This document shows positions 1 to 8,223 of a stretch of 64,000 bases of DNA, piece after piece (position 1 is the first letter of the stretch; each line of letters starts with the position of its first letter). The notes under the pieces were generated by a model that saw only the letters and a list, made by a program, of their open reading frames with translations, was not told the DNA's origin and searched no databases. The translations under genes and the position numbers were made by a program. Where the stretch lies: positions 124,001 through 188,000 of the forward strand of contig JAEXSP010000034.1 of NCBI GenBank assembly GCA_023453795.1. Reading direction: 5' to 3'. This DNA is from Bacillota bacterium (lineage in GTDB: Bacteria > Bacillota > Clostridia > Acetivibrionales > JAEXSP01).

Positions 1-117
1 TAGAATGTGGGGAATCGATAAAGACTGGATAGGCGTTGCTTCCTCAAAACCCATTTCTGCAATCGCTTTATGTACTTCTTTTGTAAGATCCAAATTTTTA
101 AAAACTAGATTTTCCAT
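1..117 (-). CDS. DEAD-box RNA helicase, N-terminal 39 codons (cut by window edge)
   Basis: The first 39 codons read from ATG at 117 give the Q-motif region of DEAD-box RNA helicases: an aromatic residue upstream, then GFEEATPIQ and SLSIPHI. The Q motif contacts the adenine of ATP. An AAAGGA ribosome binding site lies upstream of the ATG. The rest of the helicase core lies outside the window, so the subfamily (CsdA/DeaD, CshA and others) cannot be told. Confidence 0.85.
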   Translation of the reverse strand, partial: MENLVFKNLDLTKEVHKAIAEMGFEEATPIQSLSIPHIL

Positions 118-367
118 TACATTTCCTTTTCTTTTTAATATTTTATAATAGTCAGTATTTGCAAATTATTATACTTTAAGTATTGACAGCTGAGAAAGTG
201 CTAATACCAAACAGCTAATTATAACACATTTTAACTTTCAGTATCCAACTTTTTTTAGAATGCTCATTAAACAGGTACAAAATGAATCTTAAAACTCGTT
301 ATGTACATGAAAAAAATGTTCTATTATGATACAATTTAAGTAATAAAGAAATAAGGGGATACAAAAG

Positions 368-2581
368 ATGAGGTTGATTAAAAAAATTCTTATGGGCGCT
401 ATTTTTTTGAGCCTTTCAACTTTTAACTGCGTCAATGGGTTTGTAGATGTAAATGCGGCGCAGGAAAATCATGCGATGGAGCTGCAGGCTTTCTATCCTT
501 CAACTGCGAAATATTCTAAGGATATTGAGAGATATATTGACAGTTGTGATTCCGTAAACTTTGCATGGAGCAGGCTGTACGAGGATGAACTTGCGAAATT
601 AAGCACTGTGAAGGGTGCTCACGGCAACAAAGATTTTTGCTACCCTGATGACTATCTTAAACCGGTACTTTATGCAAAAAGCAAGGGGAAGTCGATTCAA
701 CTTAGCGTATATGCAGACAGCGGCTGTTCCATTAGTGTGCTTCCTTATAAGGATAAGCGTACTAAAGCCATTAACACAATTATAAGTGTTTTAAATAAAG
801 ATATAACTCAAGGCCAAGCTGTTTTTTATGACGGCATTGTCATTGATTTCGAAGGCTTGAGGGACAAAGATGCTAAAGGTAAAGACATCCTTTATAACGG
901 CAAGCACATAAGCTATTACTTTAATGCATTCCTTTCAGAGCTTAAAGAGCAGCTTGATAAGAGCGGGAAAAAGCTTTGTGTAGCCGTAAATTCCAGGCTG
1001 AATTTTAACGGATATGATTATGAAGGCATCATCAAGATAGCCGACAGAATGATTATAATGGCGCATGACTATGAACCTACAGGCAAGCTTAGAAAGAGTG
1101 ATGTCCGGCAGTATTCCGGCTTTGACGCTTTGACGCCGATAGATTCTCCCGCTCCGATAAGAAGAATAAGAATGGCTCTTGAGGATGTCAGAAACGATAT
1201 TACGGACGCATCAGATTTGAAAAGAGTCCTGCTGCAGCTTTGCTTCGATTGCAGGCAATGGAAGTTTGCAGCTGCAAGCATGGAAGATTGGGAAACCATG
1301 GATTCTGCCGCGTTAAGCAAAGAAGAAGCCGGGACTATCTATAGTAAAATAAAAGCAAGAATCGATAATATTGATGGAAAAGGTTCGAATATATCCCGTT
1401 TTTACAATAATGAACTACAGTGCCCTGTTATCCAATATTTAAATAACTCGGACAAAACCTTCAATGTTATTGTATATGAAGACAGCAACAGCATTGCTGC
1501 AAAGCTGAAAATGGCTCTATCCTATGGCTTGGGGGGCATTTCGGTGTGGAGTCTTGGAAATGTCCCTGACTACAATGACGCCAACGGGAAGAAATTCAGC
1601 TTGGATGTATGGAATAGCCTTTCTTTAGCAATAAATGACTCCGGAAGTGGAGGCAGTAACGAAGATGAGGCAGTGACATTTTCAGACCCTGCGATCAAAA
1701 ATGCAGTGATAACTAAACTTGGTATCACACGGGATGTCCTAACAAGTGATCTGGGTGACATCTATCGTTTAAAATTGCCATCCAATACGACAAGCCTGGA
1801 AGATTTGAAATTGCTGACCAATCTGGAATATTTGGATGCACAAGGCATAAACCTTAATGATATTGGGTCGTTGAGGGGTTTGACCAATCTCAGGGTTTTG
1901 AAGCTTCAGAATAACAAGCTTAAGGACTTAACCCCTTTAGCCGGTTTGAAAAAGCTACAGGTACTAAATCTGTCTTCAAACGTAATAACAGATATAACTC
2001 CTCTTAGTAGCCTTAATTTGCTGGAAGAGCTTTATCTCGGCACAAACCGTATTGAAAATATTTCTGCGCTGAAAAAGGCAGTCGGACTTAAAATGCTTTA
2101 TATCAATGACAATAAAATAGCGGATATAAGTCCTATTGCAAGCTTATCAAGCTTATACAGGCTTTCTCTGGAGGGGAATGCTGTTAATAAGGCAACCGCT
2201 TTGGCGGGCTTGGGCAGGTTGAGGTATCTAAATCTCGCATCGAATAAAATAACTGACATCAGCCCTTTGAAAACTGTTAAAAAGCTGAATATTCTGTATT
2301 TGCAGAGAAATTCGATTAAGGATGTAAGTGCCTTGAAAGAAATGAAATCTATGAAGGAGCTTTCCCTAAACGGCAATAAATTAACGGATGTTCAGGCACT
2401 CTCGGGTCTAAAAAACCTCGAAAAGCTTTATTTAATGGATAACAGCCTTACAAATGTTAGCGCTCTTAAGAATCTTACCAAGCTGAATACATTATATCTT
2501 GGGGGTAATAAAATAAAGGATTTCAGCCCGTTGAAAGCATATTTCGGCAACCTGAAATACTGCGACTTCAAAATCAAATAG
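368..2581 (+). CDS. Secreted glycoside hydrolase family 18-like domain fused to leucine-rich repeats
   Basis: The 737-residue product begins with a signal peptide (basic MRLIKK, hydrophobic stretch, Ala-rich cleavage region near residue 30). Residues about 35-415 look like a GH18 catalytic barrel: DGIVIDFEG at 155-163 fits the DGxxxDxxE-type active-site strand, putting the acid/base glutamate at E162, and IIMAHDYE follows on a later strand. A short Gly/Ser linker near 425 leads to about eleven 22-residue internalin-type leucine-rich repeats (about 470-730). The family hydrolyses or binds GlcNAc polymers such as chitin or peptidoglycan. The LRR fusion suggests surface or partner recognition (inference). 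AAGGGGA precedes the ATG. The gene is monocistronic and has its own terminator. Confidence 0.75.
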   Translation: MRLIKKILMGAIFLSLSTFNCVNGFVDVNAAQENHAMELQAFYPSTAKYSKDIERYIDSCDSVNFAWSRLYEDELAKLSTVKGAHGNKDFCYPDDYLKPVLYAKSKGKSIQLSVYADSGCSISVLPYKDKRTKAINTIISVLNKDITQGQAVFYDGIVIDFEGLRDKDAKGKDILYNGKHISYYFNAFLSELKEQLDKSGKKLCVAVNSRLNFNGYDYEGIIKIADRMIIMAHDYEPTGKLRKSDVRQYSGFDALTPIDSPAPIRRIRMALEDVRNDITDASDLKRVLLQLCFDCRQWKFAAASMEDWETMDSAALSKEEAGTIYSKIKARIDNIDGKGSNISRFYNNELQCPVIQYLNNSDKTFNVIVYEDSNSIAAKLKMALSYGLGGISVWSLGNVPDYNDANGKKFSLDVWNSLSLAINDSGSGGSNEDEAVTFSDPAIKNAVITKLGITRDVLTSDLGDIYRLKLPSNTTSLEDLKLLTNLEYLDAQGINLNDIGSLRGLTNLRVLKLQNNKLKDLTPLAGLKKLQVLNLSSNVITDITPLSSLNLLEELYLGTNRIENISALKKAVGLKMLYINDNKIADISPIASLSSLYRLSLEGNAVNKATALAGLGRLRYLNLASNKITDISPLKTVKKLNILYLQRNSIKDVSALKEMKSMKELSLNGNKLTDVQALSGLKNLEKLYLMDNSLTNVSALKNLTKLNTLYLGGNKIKDFSPLKAYFGNLKYCDFKIK

Positions 2582-2618
2582 AAGAGAAATAATGAGAAAT
2601 TTTAAGAAACAAAGACTT

Positions 2619-2646
2619 AAGCGGGTTTAATTATCCCGCTTTTTTT
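2619..2646 (+). terminator. Rho-independent terminator after the GH18-LRR gene
   Basis: AAGCGGG (2619-2625) pairs with CCCGCTT (2635-2641) and runs into TTTTTT. It sits 38 bases after the stop codon. Confidence 0.85.
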
Positions 2647-2680
2647 AATATCCTGATAATTTAAGAATTGTATATATCAC

Positions 2681-2711
2681 ATATCTGTTATATTATAAAT
2701 ATAACAGATAT
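2681..2711. promoter_or_regulatory. Probable operator of the adjacent GntR/YtrA-type regulator
   Basis: A perfect inverted repeat, ATATCTGTTAT (2681-2691) and ATAACAGATAT (2701-2711), is separated by 9 bases. It lies 25 bases upstream of the regulator's ATG. GntR-family dimers bind such dyads and commonly autoregulate. The assignment rests on position and symmetry. Confidence 0.6.
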
Positions 2712-2736
2712 ACTAATTCCTTTTTGGGGTGATCAC

Positions 2737-3132
2737 ATGCTGATGAGTCTTGACTTCGAAAGCGATATCCCGATCTATCTGCAAATAAAAACGCAGGTGA
2801 TTGAGGGTATCGCTGCAGGAAAACTTAAACCGGGAGAGCCTCTTCCTTCCGTAAGGCAGTTTGCGGCTGACCTTGGGATTAACCTTCATACTGTTAATAA
2901 AGCCTACACCTATCTCAAACAGGATGGCTTTATTATAGTTCACAGGCAGAAGGGCGTTGTGGTAAACCCCGGTGAGGGCCCGGGAATAACCGACGGATAC
3001 ATGGGAGACCTGAAAGCCGGATTGAAACCCATTATTTCGGAAGCTTACTGCCGCGGTATGAAACCGGAGGAATTCAATGAGATTTGCAAAAGGTTATTTA
3101 ATGAATTGATCGATGGAGGTGTAAAAAAATGA
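2737..3132 (+). CDS. GntR family transcriptional regulator, YtrA-like
   Basis: The 131-residue protein has the GntR winged helix at its N terminus (PIYLQIKTQVIEGI, then LPSVRQFAADLGINLHTVNKAY) and only a short helical C-terminal tail, as in the YtrA subfamily that controls membrane-protein operons. The ATG at 2737 is chosen over an in-frame upstream start at 2668 because GGGGTGA lies just before it and the upstream start would begin inside the operator region. Its stop overlaps the next gene by 4 bases (ATGA), so the two are translationally coupled. The dyad at 2681-2711 suggests autoregulation. Confidence 0.85.
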   Translation: MLMSLDFESDIPIYLQIKTQVIEGIAAGKLKPGEPLPSVRQFAADLGINLHTVNKAYTYLKQDGFIIVHRQKGVVVNPGEGPGITDGYMGDLKAGLKPIISEAYCRGMKPEEFNEICKRLFNELIDGGVKK

Positions 3133-4262
3133 AATCAACCTTTATGATTATTTTTTTCTTTATCTGTGACATATCTACATTAATTTTGACAGCAATTACA
3201 CCATTTTTGACGCGCAAGACCCAAAGCTTCGGAATCGCAATCCCTGAAGAGGTTCATTCATACCCCGAGATTAAAAAATTGAGGAATAACTACAGGAGCA
3301 AGATGCTTGTCACAGGCGGCATCATCTCTATGGCAGTATTGACAGCGATTATTCTTAAACCGTCCGACGAGATATTTATGCTGATTCCTGCTTCAATGCT
3401 TGTAATCCTCGGTATGATGTATCTTTACTATATGTCCGGACATAAAAAAATGAAGGAATTAAAAGCCAGGGAAAACTGGGCAGTGGGTAAAACTCAGTTG
3501 GTTGTAATAGATACCGCTTTCAGGAATAAAAAAATGATGGCCTCTCCTTTATGGTTTATGCTTTACGGAGCGCTGATTTTTGCAACTGCAATCATGGGTA
3601 TTGCCTTATACGACAAGATACCTGCCAGGATAGCAATGCATTGGAATATAGAAGGTAAGGTGGATCGATGGGCCGACAAATCCTATAAGGTAATCATGTG
3701 GGCTCCTGCCGTACAAGTATTTATAACTTTCGTAATGATGTACAGTTACTGGATGATAGGAAAAGCAAAGCAGCTGGTGAACCCGTCCGATCCGGAAAAA
3801 TCCTCTGAACAGAATAGGGTATTCAGATACAGATGGTCAGTTTTCATGATTATAACAGGTTTGGCTTTACTGGTAATGTTCGGAGTCATACAATTCTTTT
3901 CTTTCGGCTTTGTTAAAAATGTATGGCCGCTGTTTGGTATTGTAATGATTATACCAATAGGGATATTGATCGGCTCCATAACGCTTTCCATTAAAACCGG
4001 ACAGGGTGGAAGCAGGCTTTCTTTTAAAGGCTCCAAACCGGGAGCTTCACAGGAGAATAATGCAGTAAACAGAGATGAGGATAAATACTGGAAAGCTGGA
4101 CTTATTTACTATAACCCCAATGATCCGTCCATTTTTGTTGAAAAAAGGTTTGGAATAGGCTGGACGGTCAATTTCGGGAGACCTTTGGGCACGCTGATAT
4201 TTATAGGGCTGCTTGGAGCGATAGCGGCTTTTATGGTGATAACAATATTTATAACTAAATAG
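3129..4262 (+). CDS. DUF1648/DUF5808 multi-pass membrane protein
   Basis: The 377-residue integral membrane protein has about eight hydrophobic segments. The stretch around residues 158-180 (IPARIAMHWNIEGKVDRWADK) carries the DUF1648 signature found in SdpI-like immunity proteins. The C-terminal part has the DUF5808 motif (YNPNDPSIFVEKRFG). It is coupled to the GntR regulator by a 4-base overlap, the usual arrangement for this family. The function is not established. A role in envelope stress or toxin immunity would fit the SdpI resemblance, but that is inference. Confidence 0.75.
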   Translation: MKSTFMIIFFFICDISTLILTAITPFLTRKTQSFGIAIPEEVHSYPEIKKLRNNYRSKMLVTGGIISMAVLTAIILKPSDEIFMLIPASMLVILGMMYLYYMSGHKKMKELKARENWAVGKTQLVVIDTAFRNKKMMASPLWFMLYGALIFATAIMGIALYDKIPARIAMHWNIEGKVDRWADKSYKVIMWAPAVQVFITFVMMYSYWMIGKAKQLVNPSDPEKSSEQNRVFRYRWSVFMIITGLALLVMFGVIQFFSFGFVKNVWPLFGIVMIIPIGILIGSITLSIKTGQGGSRLSFKGSKPGASQENNAVNRDEDKYWKAGLIYYNPNDPSIFVEKRFGIGWTVNFGRPLGTLIFIGLLGAIAAFMVITIFITK

Positions 4263-4289
4263 CTCTGGGGAACAAATATTGATGGGCTG

Positions 4290-4541
4290 ACATCAAAAGT
4301 ACAATCTTTTTATTACACAAGGGGCCAGAGACTATCAGGTGCTTGAAGAGAAGGATTAACAGGGGTGGAAGGATGCACTTTCAGACAACTCCAATGTTTC
4401 ATTTATGCTTTATCCAAGCTGAATCATATGTATACTGAGGTGGTGGGCGAAATAAGCACCAATGACGAATATTTCAATCAGGTCAATGTTCCGGCATATG
4501 TAATTGGCGATATCAGCAAATGGATTGACTCGATTAAATAA
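4290..4541 (+). pseudogene. Decayed C-terminal remnant of an alpha/beta hydrolase
   Basis: Read across frames, the stretch resembles the C-terminal third of an alpha/beta hydrolase: QGARDYQVLEEKD, an in-frame TAA, QGWKDALSDNSNVSFMLYP, a one-base deletion, then KLNHMYTEV and DISKWIDSIK ending in TAA at 4539-4541. LNHMY holds what would be the catalytic histidine. An extra CA before the QGARD part adds a second frame change. No start codon or N-terminal region survives between it and the previous gene. One nonsense codon and two frameshifts make a sequencing artefact unlikely. Confidence 0.6.
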
Positions 4542-4623
4542 CTGAATAAGCACATTATTGAACCTTCAGAATCAACCGATAAGTTGATTCCGAAGGTTGA
4601 GCTTTTATATGACTTAAGAGTTG

Positions 4624-4655
4624 TAAATAAAAAGACCTCCTAATAAAGGGAGGTC
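4624..4655 (-). terminator. Terminator of the zeta-kinase/small-protein pair
   Basis: GACCTCC (4634-4640) pairs with GGAGGTC (4649-4655). Read on the minus strand the stem is followed by TTTTTATTT. Confidence 0.75.
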
Positions 4656-4662
4656 AAATAAT

Positions 4663-4690
4663 ATGCTAAATAGGTTAAGCTATTTAGCAT
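4663..4690. repeat. Perfect 11-bp inverted repeat across the stop codon of the small basic gene
   Basis: ATGCTAAATAG (4663-4673) and CTATTTAGCAT (4680-4690) are separated by 6 bases. The repeat includes the minus-strand stop codon at 4680-4682 and abuts the terminator, giving two tandem hairpins at the 3' end of the transcript. It may be an mRNA-stability or termination element. Confidence 0.6.
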
Positions 4691-4886
4691 AAGCTAATTC
4701 CTTTTTTCTTTTTGAAACACTTTTCATTGTTGCAATAGCACCCGATATATCTTCGCTCTCTTTATTGTATATTTTTTCATATGCTTCTTTATTATCTTTG
4801 ATTAAAGTATGCCTTGAAGCATGTCTATGAACATTAACTGAGTTTATCCGGGGTGTTATCCGTCTGGTTTTTCTTATGCGTTCCAT
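4680..4886 (-). CDS. Small basic protein co-transcribed with the zeta-like kinase
   Basis: The 68-residue protein is lysine/arginine rich, with RKTRRITPR near the N terminus and SKRKKE near the C terminus. No family was recognised. It starts 13 bases after the stop of the zeta-toxin-like gene behind a strong AAAGGAGG site, so expression must be linked. The canonical epsilon antitoxin is acidic/helical and lies upstream of zeta, so this is not an obvious epsilon. Either an antitoxin of another type or an accessory protein is possible. Confidence 0.6.
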   Translation of the reverse strand: MERIRKTRRITPRINSVNVHRHASRHTLIKDNKEAYEKIYNKESEDISGAIATMKSVSKRKKELAYAK

Positions 4887-4899
4887 AATAATGCCTCCT

Positions 4900-5859
4900 T
4901 TATATTTTGTGTTTATATAATTTATTTACGCTTTCCTGATTTTTTATTGGTGCGTATTTTGTACTATTTATATACTGGGGTACGCTGTTTATCGGGACGT
5001 CATTGGTTATTTTGCTAAAACTTCTAAATACCGCACTATATTTTTTATTCGCCTGCAATCTATAATATGATAAAATTGGTTCATTTGCGTATGAATCAAA
5101 GATAAGTGATAAAGGAACATATCTTTTTGTTTTTTTAAACCTATAATAAGCTCGTTGTGTTGCTTTTTGCCTATCAAGACTTATCAAAATAACATGAACC
5201 TCATAATCATTTTCTTGTTTTAAGTTTTTAGCAAAATTGAATAATTCCTCAGAATCGTAACCAATCATAGGTATAATCATATTATATCCTAAAAACAGGG
5301 ACTTTGCAAACAAACTATCATTATTACCTATTCCTAAAGCTAACAAAGAAGATTCCTTATGTACAAAATTTGCACTATATTCTGCATCTATTTCGTAATA
5401 TTCTGGTATTTTTCTTTTAGCATAATCACTATCGATAATTATTGCACCAACTTCATCTGCTAAAAGAGAGGTAAATTCGGATTTACCACTTGCAGGAAGG
5501 CCTGTAATAATAAAAGCCTTTTTATCTTCGTTTACTTTGCCAGACTTAGGTAATGCACCTCCTCCGTCTCTGCCTAACTTAATTTTATCATCATCATCTA
5601 AACGAGGAAGAGTAAATAACTCTTCAATTATTTGTTTATGCAGCTTTTCTCTCTGAGTTTGGGTTTTGAATTGTGATACTCTCTCAGATTCTGTGTTTAA
5701 AGAAGACTGATTCATTGTACTTTTTAATAGCCTTTCAGCTTTTTTAATCAAATAAGCTGCTTTCTCAGCCTCGGTTTCTTCTAAATCAAGAATGTTTAGT
5801 GCAAATTCCTCTGCCAAATCTTTATTAAGTAAGTTCCTCAAATATTTAAAATTCCCCAT
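4900..5859 (-). CDS. Zeta-toxin-like P-loop kinase
   Basis: The 319-residue protein has a helical N-terminal half and then a zeta-toxin/AAA-type kinase domain. The Walker A motif GLPASGKS lies at residues 120-127, followed by the strand IIIDSDYAKRKIPEY typical of zeta kinases. Zeta toxins phosphorylate UDP-GlcNAc; other members phosphorylate different small substrates. The ATG at 5859 is used because GGAG lies 7 bases before it, while an in-frame start 10 codons earlier has no site. The gene is AT-rich relative to its neighbours, which suggests acquisition. No epsilon-like gene lies upstream. The long N-terminal extension could be an inhibitory or targeting region (inference). Confidence 0.75.
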   Translation of the reverse strand: MGNFKYLRNLLNKDLAEEFALNILDLEETEAEKAAYLIKKAERLLKSTMNQSSLNTESERVSQFKTQTQREKLHKQIIEELFTLPRLDDDDKIKLGRDGGGALPKSGKVNEDKKAFIITGLPASGKSEFTSLLADEVGAIIIDSDYAKRKIPEYYEIDAEYSANFVHKESSLLALGIGNNDSLFAKSLFLGYNMIIPMIGYDSEELFNFAKNLKQENDYEVHVILISLDRQKATQRAYYRFKKTKRYVPLSLIFDSYANEPILSYYRLQANKKYSAVFRSFSKITNDVPINSVPQYINSTKYAPIKNQESVNKLYKHKI

Positions 5860-5889
5860 ATTTATATCTCCACACAAAATACTTATCAC

Positions 5890-5898
5890 ATTATACCA
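5890..5898 (-). promoter_or_regulatory. Extended -10 promoter of the zeta-kinase operon
   Basis: On the minus strand TGGTATAAT (TG-N-TATAAT) lies 31 bases before the chosen ATG at 5859. The -35 region is poor, as expected for an extended -10 promoter. Confidence 0.5.
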
Positions 5899-6060
5899 TA
5901 TTTTAATCTAAAAATGTAATAAAATGTCGGAGGATATTTATCTTTTTAAATAAAGAAAATTATTTTCATAAACTATTTATAGATAATTCCATTCAAACCC
6001 AGAGTTAGAATCTGACGACTTGCATATATATTAATATAAATGCGATATTGGAGTGGTATT

Positions 6061-6558
6061 ATGCTCAATTTATTTAAGGTTAACGGAAAATTCGATCTGA
6101 AGAAACTGATCGTCTCTCTTTTGATAAGTCTTGGCACCGGTGTACTCAGCGCATTTCTTTCAATGGGTACAATGAAGATGTACGGCCGGCTTCAAAAACC
6201 TTTCTTTGCTCCTCCGTCCTGGATTTTCGGACCCGTATGGACTGTTTTATTTATTCTTATGGGAATTGCGAGTTATCGGATTTGGATGTATGGAACCCAA
6301 AATGAAGCTGTACGGGACGCCTTGTTTTTCTATGGTTCTCAGCTGGTTTTCAATTTCATGTGGACGATCCTCTTTTTCAGGCTTGAATTAAGGGGACTTG
6401 CATTCTTAGATATAATCATTCTCCTCGTACTTATTGCCATTACTGCTTACAAATTTTATAAGCTTGATAAAGCAGCGGGATACCTTATGCTGCCTTATCT
6501 TTTATGGGTTGCGTTCGCGTCTTCGCTGAACTATTCATTATGGCAATTGAATAAATAA
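6061..6558 (+). CDS. tspO: TspO/MBR family membrane protein
   Basis: The 165-residue protein has the five-helix TspO fold with its tryptophan-rich signatures: FFAPPSWIFGPVWTVLF after helix 1, WTILFF in the middle and LLWVAFASSLN near the end. TspO proteins bind tetrapyrroles and help in porphyrin degradation or stress control. The start at 6061 is preferred because GGAGTGG lies before it; an in-frame ATG 7 codons earlier lacks a site. No haem-related neighbour is present, so its role here is open. Confidence 0.9.
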   Translation: MLNLFKVNGKFDLKKLIVSLLISLGTGVLSAFLSMGTMKMYGRLQKPFFAPPSWIFGPVWTVLFILMGIASYRIWMYGTQNEAVRDALFFYGSQLVFNFMWTILFFRLELRGLAFLDIIILLVLIAITAYKFYKLDKAAGYLMLPYLLWVAFASSLNYSLWQLNK

Positions 6559-6737
6559 TCAAAGTGAGCAGGCTTTAAATTAAAAGGAAAAGGAATCACC
6601 AATCTGATAAAATGATAATGTTCAAAATATAGACAAGCTAGGCAAAATGTAGAGTATACATAAGAGAGATATGGCAAGATTGAAAATAAAATATCCATTT
6701 TGAACTATTTGGCGTCAGCTCTGCACTTATATATATG

Positions 6738-6751
6738 AAAGGTGCACCTTT
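6738..6751. promoter_or_regulatory. 14-bp perfect palindrome just upstream of an ECF sigma gene
   Basis: AAAGGTGCACCTTT lies just before the GGAAAGGAG ribosome binding site of the sigma gene. It could be an operator or a small leader hairpin masking the initiation region. Confidence 0.35.
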
Positions 6752-6768
6752 TAGGAAAGGAGAGCAAA

Positions 6769-7356
6769 ATGATTGATACCGATGTGATTAAGCGCTGCCA
6801 GCAAGGGGATGAAGAAGCTTTTTACCAACTGTACAAGATTTCGGCGAAAAAAGCTGTCTGGACGGCATATCTTATTGCCGGGCGCATGGATATTGCAGAG
6901 GATATCGTCCAGGAGGCCTTCTTTGAATGCTTCCTGAATATCAAGAAACTGCAAAAGCCGGAGCTGTTCAATGTTTGGTTCAACCGCATTGTGGTCAGAA
7001 CCTGTTGGAGGATAATCAACAGGGAAAAGAAAAACACTGCGGACAGGCTTGAGCTTAAGGATGAACTTGAGGATAGCAGCACATCTGAGATGTTTGAGAC
7101 CATGCATATGAACCGCGTTATACGTGAACAGGTAAAAAAGCTGAACTCCAAAATGCGTACAGTAGTTATCCTTTATTATTTTAATAGTATGACTGTAAAA
7201 GAAATCTCTGAAGTAATGAATTGTCTTCAGGGAACAGTCAAGTCACGACTGCATTATGCAAAAAAAGAACTTGCAAAGGTTTTGGGAAGAGAATTTTATG
7301 AGCAATTTTCCTGTGAACCTGGCTTTGCCGGAAAGGAGTGTGCAACAAATGAGTGA
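6769..7356 (+). CDS. ECF-type RNA polymerase sigma factor
   Basis: The 195-residue protein has only regions 2 and 4. Region 2 includes AEDIVQEAFFECF and WFNRIVVRTCWR. Region 4 includes MTVKEISEVMNCLQGTVKSR, the helix-turn-helix that reads the -35 element. The ATG at 6769 follows GGAAAGGAG. Its 3' end overlaps the anti-sigma gene by 8 bases, the usual cis pairing that keeps sigma inactive at the membrane until a signal arrives. It is closely similar to the sigma factor at 33248, so the two look like paralogues. Confidence 0.9.
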   Translation: MIDTDVIKRCQQGDEEAFYQLYKISAKKAVWTAYLIAGRMDIAEDIVQEAFFECFLNIKKLQKPELFNVWFNRIVVRTCWRIINREKKNTADRLELKDELEDSSTSEMFETMHMNRVIREQVKKLNSKMRTVVILYYFNSMTVKEISEVMNCLQGTVKSRLHYAKKELAKVLGREFYEQFSCEPGFAGKECATNE

Positions 7357-8203
7357 TAAGTTTGATAAAATCATCGGTACAGCATTATCCGGCGGTTTTA
7401 GTGAGTATGAACCGGATAAGGCTTTATATGACAAAGCAGTAACAAAGCTAAAAGAAAATGACAGGAGGTTTGTAAGTATGAGGATTCAAAGAATATTCAA
7501 GCCCGTTGCAGTTAAGTCTTGTGCTGCCGTTTTGTCCATGGCGCTTCTAATAGGCCTCTCGGTAACATTTATTTCGCCTGCAAGGGCTCTGGCTGAACAA
7601 CTAAAATCTTTTGTATATACTGTAGTGAAAAATGACGGCAATCAAAGTATAGGAGAAGGAGAAAAAGGCAAATCCATTTTGTTGAGCCCGGATGGTAAAT
7701 ATAGAGTTATCAAAGTGGGTTATGTTGGACCTAAAACCAAGGGTATGATTGCAGTAGGAACCAAAGATGGCAAAGCACCTGATGGTTTTCCCGCAAGCCT
7801 TAAAGGTGGGTATGTCTTTAGTAATGCAAATAAAGGCATCGATAATGAAACCGGTTACAATATAGATACCGTGTTTTATTCAAAGAGCAATACTTTAGTC
7901 AGCGTAAGTTACTCTGACCATGATTTTCCATTGGTTTCTGATGAGAAAGGTAAAACAGTACAGCCGGATAATGCCAAAAGTCTTAAGATCGGAGATTGTT
8001 CGGCAGTATATGGCGAATACCCCTTTGCAGAATATCATTATGTAGATTCGAATGAAGACCGTACACAACCGCCAATAAACGTAAAGACACTTCATTCTCT
8101 GACATGGATAAAGGGTGGAATGTATTACAAGATGAGTGATCTCAAGGGCAACTTAACTCAGGACGAGCTGATTAAAGCAGCCGAATCTATAATAAACGAG
8201 TAA
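7349..8203 (+). CDS. Membrane-anchored anti-sigma factor with DUF4367-like extracytoplasmic domain
   Basis: The 284-residue protein starts at 7349 behind GAAAGGAG. An upstream in-frame ATG at 7256 lies inside the sigma gene and is rejected. A cytoplasmic N-terminal segment of about 50 residues, presumably the sigma-binding part, is followed by one transmembrane helix (about 54-76, SCAAVLSMALLIGLSVTF). The outer domain ends in HSLTWIKGGMYYKMSD and LTQDELIKAAESI, which match the DUF4367 pattern. It lacks the zinc-binding HxxxCxxC motif of ZAS anti-sigma factors. Release probably needs a signal sensed outside the membrane (inference). Confidence 0.75.
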   Translation: MSDKFDKIIGTALSGGFSEYEPDKALYDKAVTKLKENDRRFVSMRIQRIFKPVAVKSCAAVLSMALLIGLSVTFISPARALAEQLKSFVYTVVKNDGNQSIGEGEKGKSILLSPDGKYRVIKVGYVGPKTKGMIAVGTKDGKAPDGFPASLKGGYVFSNANKGIDNETGYNIDTVFYSKSNTLVSVSYSDHDFPLVSDEKGKTVQPDNAKSLKIGDCSAVYGEYPFAEYHYVDSNEDRTQPPINVKTLHSLTWIKGGMYYKMSDLKGNLTQDELIKAAESIINE

Positions 8204-8223
8204 AAATAACAATACCTGTAAAC

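Noticed and set aside
4680..4886. Canonical epsilon antitoxin
   Set aside because: Epsilon lies upstream of zeta and is not a basic protein; this product is basic and downstream.
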